Origin: Oscillospiraceae bacterium | GTDB taxonomy: Bacteria > Bacillota > Clostridia > Oscillospirales > Oscillospiraceae | Length of the DNA stretch: 7,885 nucleotides | Assembly: GCA_029065305.1 (NCBI GenBank) | Contig: JAIEIQ010000206.1 | Location: 1-7,885 of the forward strand | Direction of reading: 5' to 3' | Part shown: positions 6,456 to 7,885 of the stretch, piece by piece | How positions within the stretch are numbered: the first letter of the stretch is position 1 | Layout: each line of letters starts with the position of its first letter | Position numbers and translations under genes: made by a program | The notes under the pieces: generated by a model | The model's input: the letters and a program-made list of their open reading frames with translations, nothing else | Databases searched by the model: none | Told to the model about the DNA's origin: nothing

Positions 6456-7007
6456 TCACTCCCCGCCGTAGACCTCCGGCTTGAGCACGCCGATATAGGG
6501 CAGATTCCGGTACTTCTGGCAGTAGTCCAGGCCGTAGCCCACCACAAACTCGTCGGGAACGGTAAAGCCGGTGTAGTTGGCCTGAATGGCCTTGGTCCGG
6601 CGGCTGGGCTTGTCCAGCAGCGTGCAGATGGATACCTCCGCCGCACCCTTGGCCAGGAAGTACTGCTTGAGATAGGACAGGGTGTTCCCCGAGTCCAGGA
6701 TATCCTCAATCACCACCAGATGCCGGCCCGTGATGTCCTGCTGGATGTCCCGGGTGATCTGCACCGCGCCGCTGCTGGACATGGCGTTGCCGTAGGAGGA
6801 CACGGCGATAAACTCCACGTCGCTCTTCACCGGGCAGGCCCGGACAATATCCGCCATAAAAATGAACGCCCCCCGGAGCACGCTGATAAACAGGGGATCC
6901 TTCTTCCGCAGATCCGCGTACATCTCCTCCCCCAGAACCTTGATCCGGGCGGCGATCTCCTCCTGGGTGTAAAGCACCTTCAAAATATCCTGATCCATCG
7001 TTCCCAT
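6456..7007 (-). CDS. hpt: Hypoxanthine (guanine) phosphoribosyltransferase
   Basis: This cytoplasmic salvage enzyme converts hypoxanthine or guanine plus PRPP into IMP or GMP. The 183-residue product has the normal family length. Visible elements are SVLRGAFIFMADIVR (42-56), the flexible-loop region SSYGNAMSSSG (70-80), the PRPP-binding loop VVIEDILDSGNT (98-109), the base-contacting LDKPSRR (131-137), and VPDEFVVGYGLDY (150-162) followed by YRNLPYIGVLK. The ATG at 7007 is chosen because AAAAGGAG lies eight bases upstream. An upstream TTG at 7031 would extend the frame by eight residues but would place that binding site inside the coding region and overlap the tilS stop. It starts 20 bases after tilS and precedes ftsH by 79 bases, a widely conserved arrangement in Bacillota. 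In B. subtilis, HprT and TilS act together in ftsH regulation. Confidence 0.96.
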   Translation of the reverse strand: MGTMDQDILKVLYTQEEIAARIKVLGEEMYADLRKKDPLFISVLRGAFIFMADIVRACPVKSDVEFIAVSSYGNAMSSSGAVQITRDIQQDITGRHLVVIEDILDSGNTLSYLKQYFLAKGAAEVSICTLLDKPSRRTKAIQANYTGFTVPDEFVVGYGLDYCQKYRNLPYIGVLKPEVYGGE

Positions 7008-7015
7008 AGATCTCT

Positions 7016-7023
7016 CTCCTTTT
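7016..7023 (-). promoter_or_regulatory. Ribosome binding site that sets the hpt start
   Basis: AAAAGGAG on the minus strand is followed by eight bases and the ATG at 7007. It lies in the 20-base gap after the tilS stop codon, arguing for translation from 7007 and against the in-frame TTG at 7031. Confidence 0.85.
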
Positions 7024-7027
7024 ATGT

Positions 7028-7885
7028 TCAAAATTTCCGGATTTTACACGGTATCAGAGAAACCATCCAGCAGTCCTCCCCCGGCTCGGGGCGCAGAGCC
7101 CGGTCCACGGCCACGCCGAATACCGCCGCCGGCCCTCCGTCCTCCCGGTACAGCGCCGGGTGCTCCCAGCGCCGCTGGACGGGGATCCCACAGTCCGCAA
7201 ACAGCCGCTTGATGGTCCGGCTCCCGTTCTCCACCGCCAGACGGCCCCTGCCGTCCCAGGCGGCGATGGTCAGCGCCCCGGCCTCCGGCCGCAGGCACAG
7301 CGTCCCCCGGGCCTCCTCCGCCGGAGCCGGGCCCCGGGTGAGCCGCACCCGCCAGGGCCCCCAGACCTGCTCGCCGGACTGCAGCGCCATCGGCCCCGGC
7401 AGCTCCGGCGTTTTCCGGACCGTCAGCTGCCCCCCGGTCCGGAGGGCGCAGAGCCCGCCGGGCAGGTTCAGATATCCGCCGCCGGACAGCTTCCACACGT
7501 TCTCTGTCATGCGGCGGTCCAGCTCCACGCCGAAGCGCCGGGCGGCGGACCGGATCAGGCGTCTGCCGGTCACGGCGCCGCCGTCCCAGACGCCGGACAG
7601 CGCAACGGAATCAACCCCATAGCTCACAGCGGCGGACCGCTCCGCCGCCCGCTGGAGATACGCCTCCTCCTCCCGCAGCAGCGCGCCGGTACCGGCGATG
7701 CGCTCCGTACAGCCGGGGGCAATCTCCTCCAGCAGGGGCAGCACCTCCAGCCGCAGGCGGTTGCGGGTATAGGCCGGGTCGGCGTTGGTCTCATCCTCCA
7801 CCCAGGGGACGCCGTGCTCCCGGGCGTAGGCGTCGATATCCGCCCGGCCCGCCTCCAGCAGGGGGCGGATGACCCTCCCCCGGAT
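7028..7885 (-). CDS. tilS: tRNA(Ile)-lysidine synthetase, C-terminal part, cut by the right edge
   Basis: TilS uses ATP to attach lysine to C34 of the CAU-anticodon tRNA-Ile, changing both its decoding and its charging from methionine to isoleucine. The last 285 residues are visible. They begin inside the catalytic N-type ATPase domain with RGRVIRPLL (residues 2-10 of the visible part). WVEDETNADPAYTRNRLR follows (28-45), a strongly conserved segment of that domain. Next is the substrate-binding helical region with RRLIRSAARRFG, and the C-terminal TilS domain with SRTIKRLFADCGIPVQRR, ALYREDG and a terminal KIRKF. The N-terminal SGGxDS ATP loop would lie beyond the window. The stop at 7028 is 20 bases upstream of hpt. 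The family assignment rests on the conserved segments and on the tilS-hpt-ftsH order. Confidence 0.94.
   Translation of the reverse strand: MRGRVIRPLLEAGRADIDAYAREHGVPWVEDETNADPAYTRNRLRLEVLPLLEEIAPGCTERIAGTGALLREEEAYLQRAAERSAAVSYGVDSVALSGVWDGGAVTGRRLIRSAARRFGVELDRRMTENVWKLSGGGYLNLPGGLCALRTGGQLTVRKTPELPGPMALQSGEQVWGPWRVRLTRGPAPAEEARGTLCLRPEAGALTIAAWDGRGRLAVENGSRTIKRLFADCGIPVQRRWEHPALYREDGGPAAVFGVAVDRALRPEPGEDCWMVSLIPCKIRKF

Noticed and set aside
3317..6484. A 1055-codon open frame on the plus strand opposite mgtE and ftsH
   Set aside because: It lies antisense to two unmistakable genes. Its translation is rich in H, G, L, Q and P in low-complexity runs and shows no domain. Long antisense frames are expected in GC-rich coding DNA.
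6456..7031. Longer hpt starting at TTG 7031 and overlapping the tilS stop
   Set aside because: It would place the strong AAAAGGAG site inside the coding region and add eight residues not typical of the family. The ATG at 7007 is correctly spaced from that site.
1..7885. CRISPR arrays, insertion sequences, tRNA or rRNA genes, phage or defence genes
   Set aside because: No regularly spaced repeats, transposase motifs, terminal inverted repeats or cloverleaf-like sequences were seen, and coding genes account for nearly all the window.

Overview
The window is a 7.9 kb piece of a high-GC bacterial chromosome in which every gene lies on the minus strand, so transcription runs from high to low coordinates. 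The gene content, the tilS-hpt-ftsH order and the strong AAAAGGAG-type ribosome binding sites indicate a Gram-positive Bacillota. The GC-rich codon use (third positions mostly G or C) and the protein sequences fit a Clostridia lineage such as Oscillospiraceae. The genus is an inference and was not tested.

In transcription order: tilS (C-terminal part only, running off the right edge), hpt, ftsH, mgtE and comM/yifB form a tight run with gaps of about 20, 79, 45 and 21 bases. No clear internal promoter or terminator was seen, so they probably form one operon. A 189-base gap follows, measured to the preferred rpsO start. It holds a well-formed sigma-A-type promoter (TTTACA, 17-base spacer, TATAGT) with an AT-rich upstream tract, and it drives rpsO. 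After rpsO come a 31-base hairpin, a longer nested inverted repeat, and the 5' part of pnp, which runs off the left edge.

Functionally this is housekeeping and quality-control DNA: tRNA-Ile2 anticodon modification (TilS), purine salvage (Hpt), membrane proteolysis (FtsH), magnesium import (MgtE), a Mg-chelatase-like AAA+ ATPase (ComM/YifB), ribosomal protein S15 and the 3'-5' exoribonuclease PNPase. The tilS-hpt-ftsH and rpsO-pnp blocks are classic conserved neighbourhoods. The mgtE-comM pair between them is the less expected part.

I found no mobile element, CRISPR array, tRNA or rRNA gene, and no evidence for an undescribed system. The most interesting non-coding signals are the nested hairpin in the pnp leader, which resembles an RNase III/PNPase control site, and the structured GC-rich rpsO leader. 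The longest stretch without a gene is under 200 bases.
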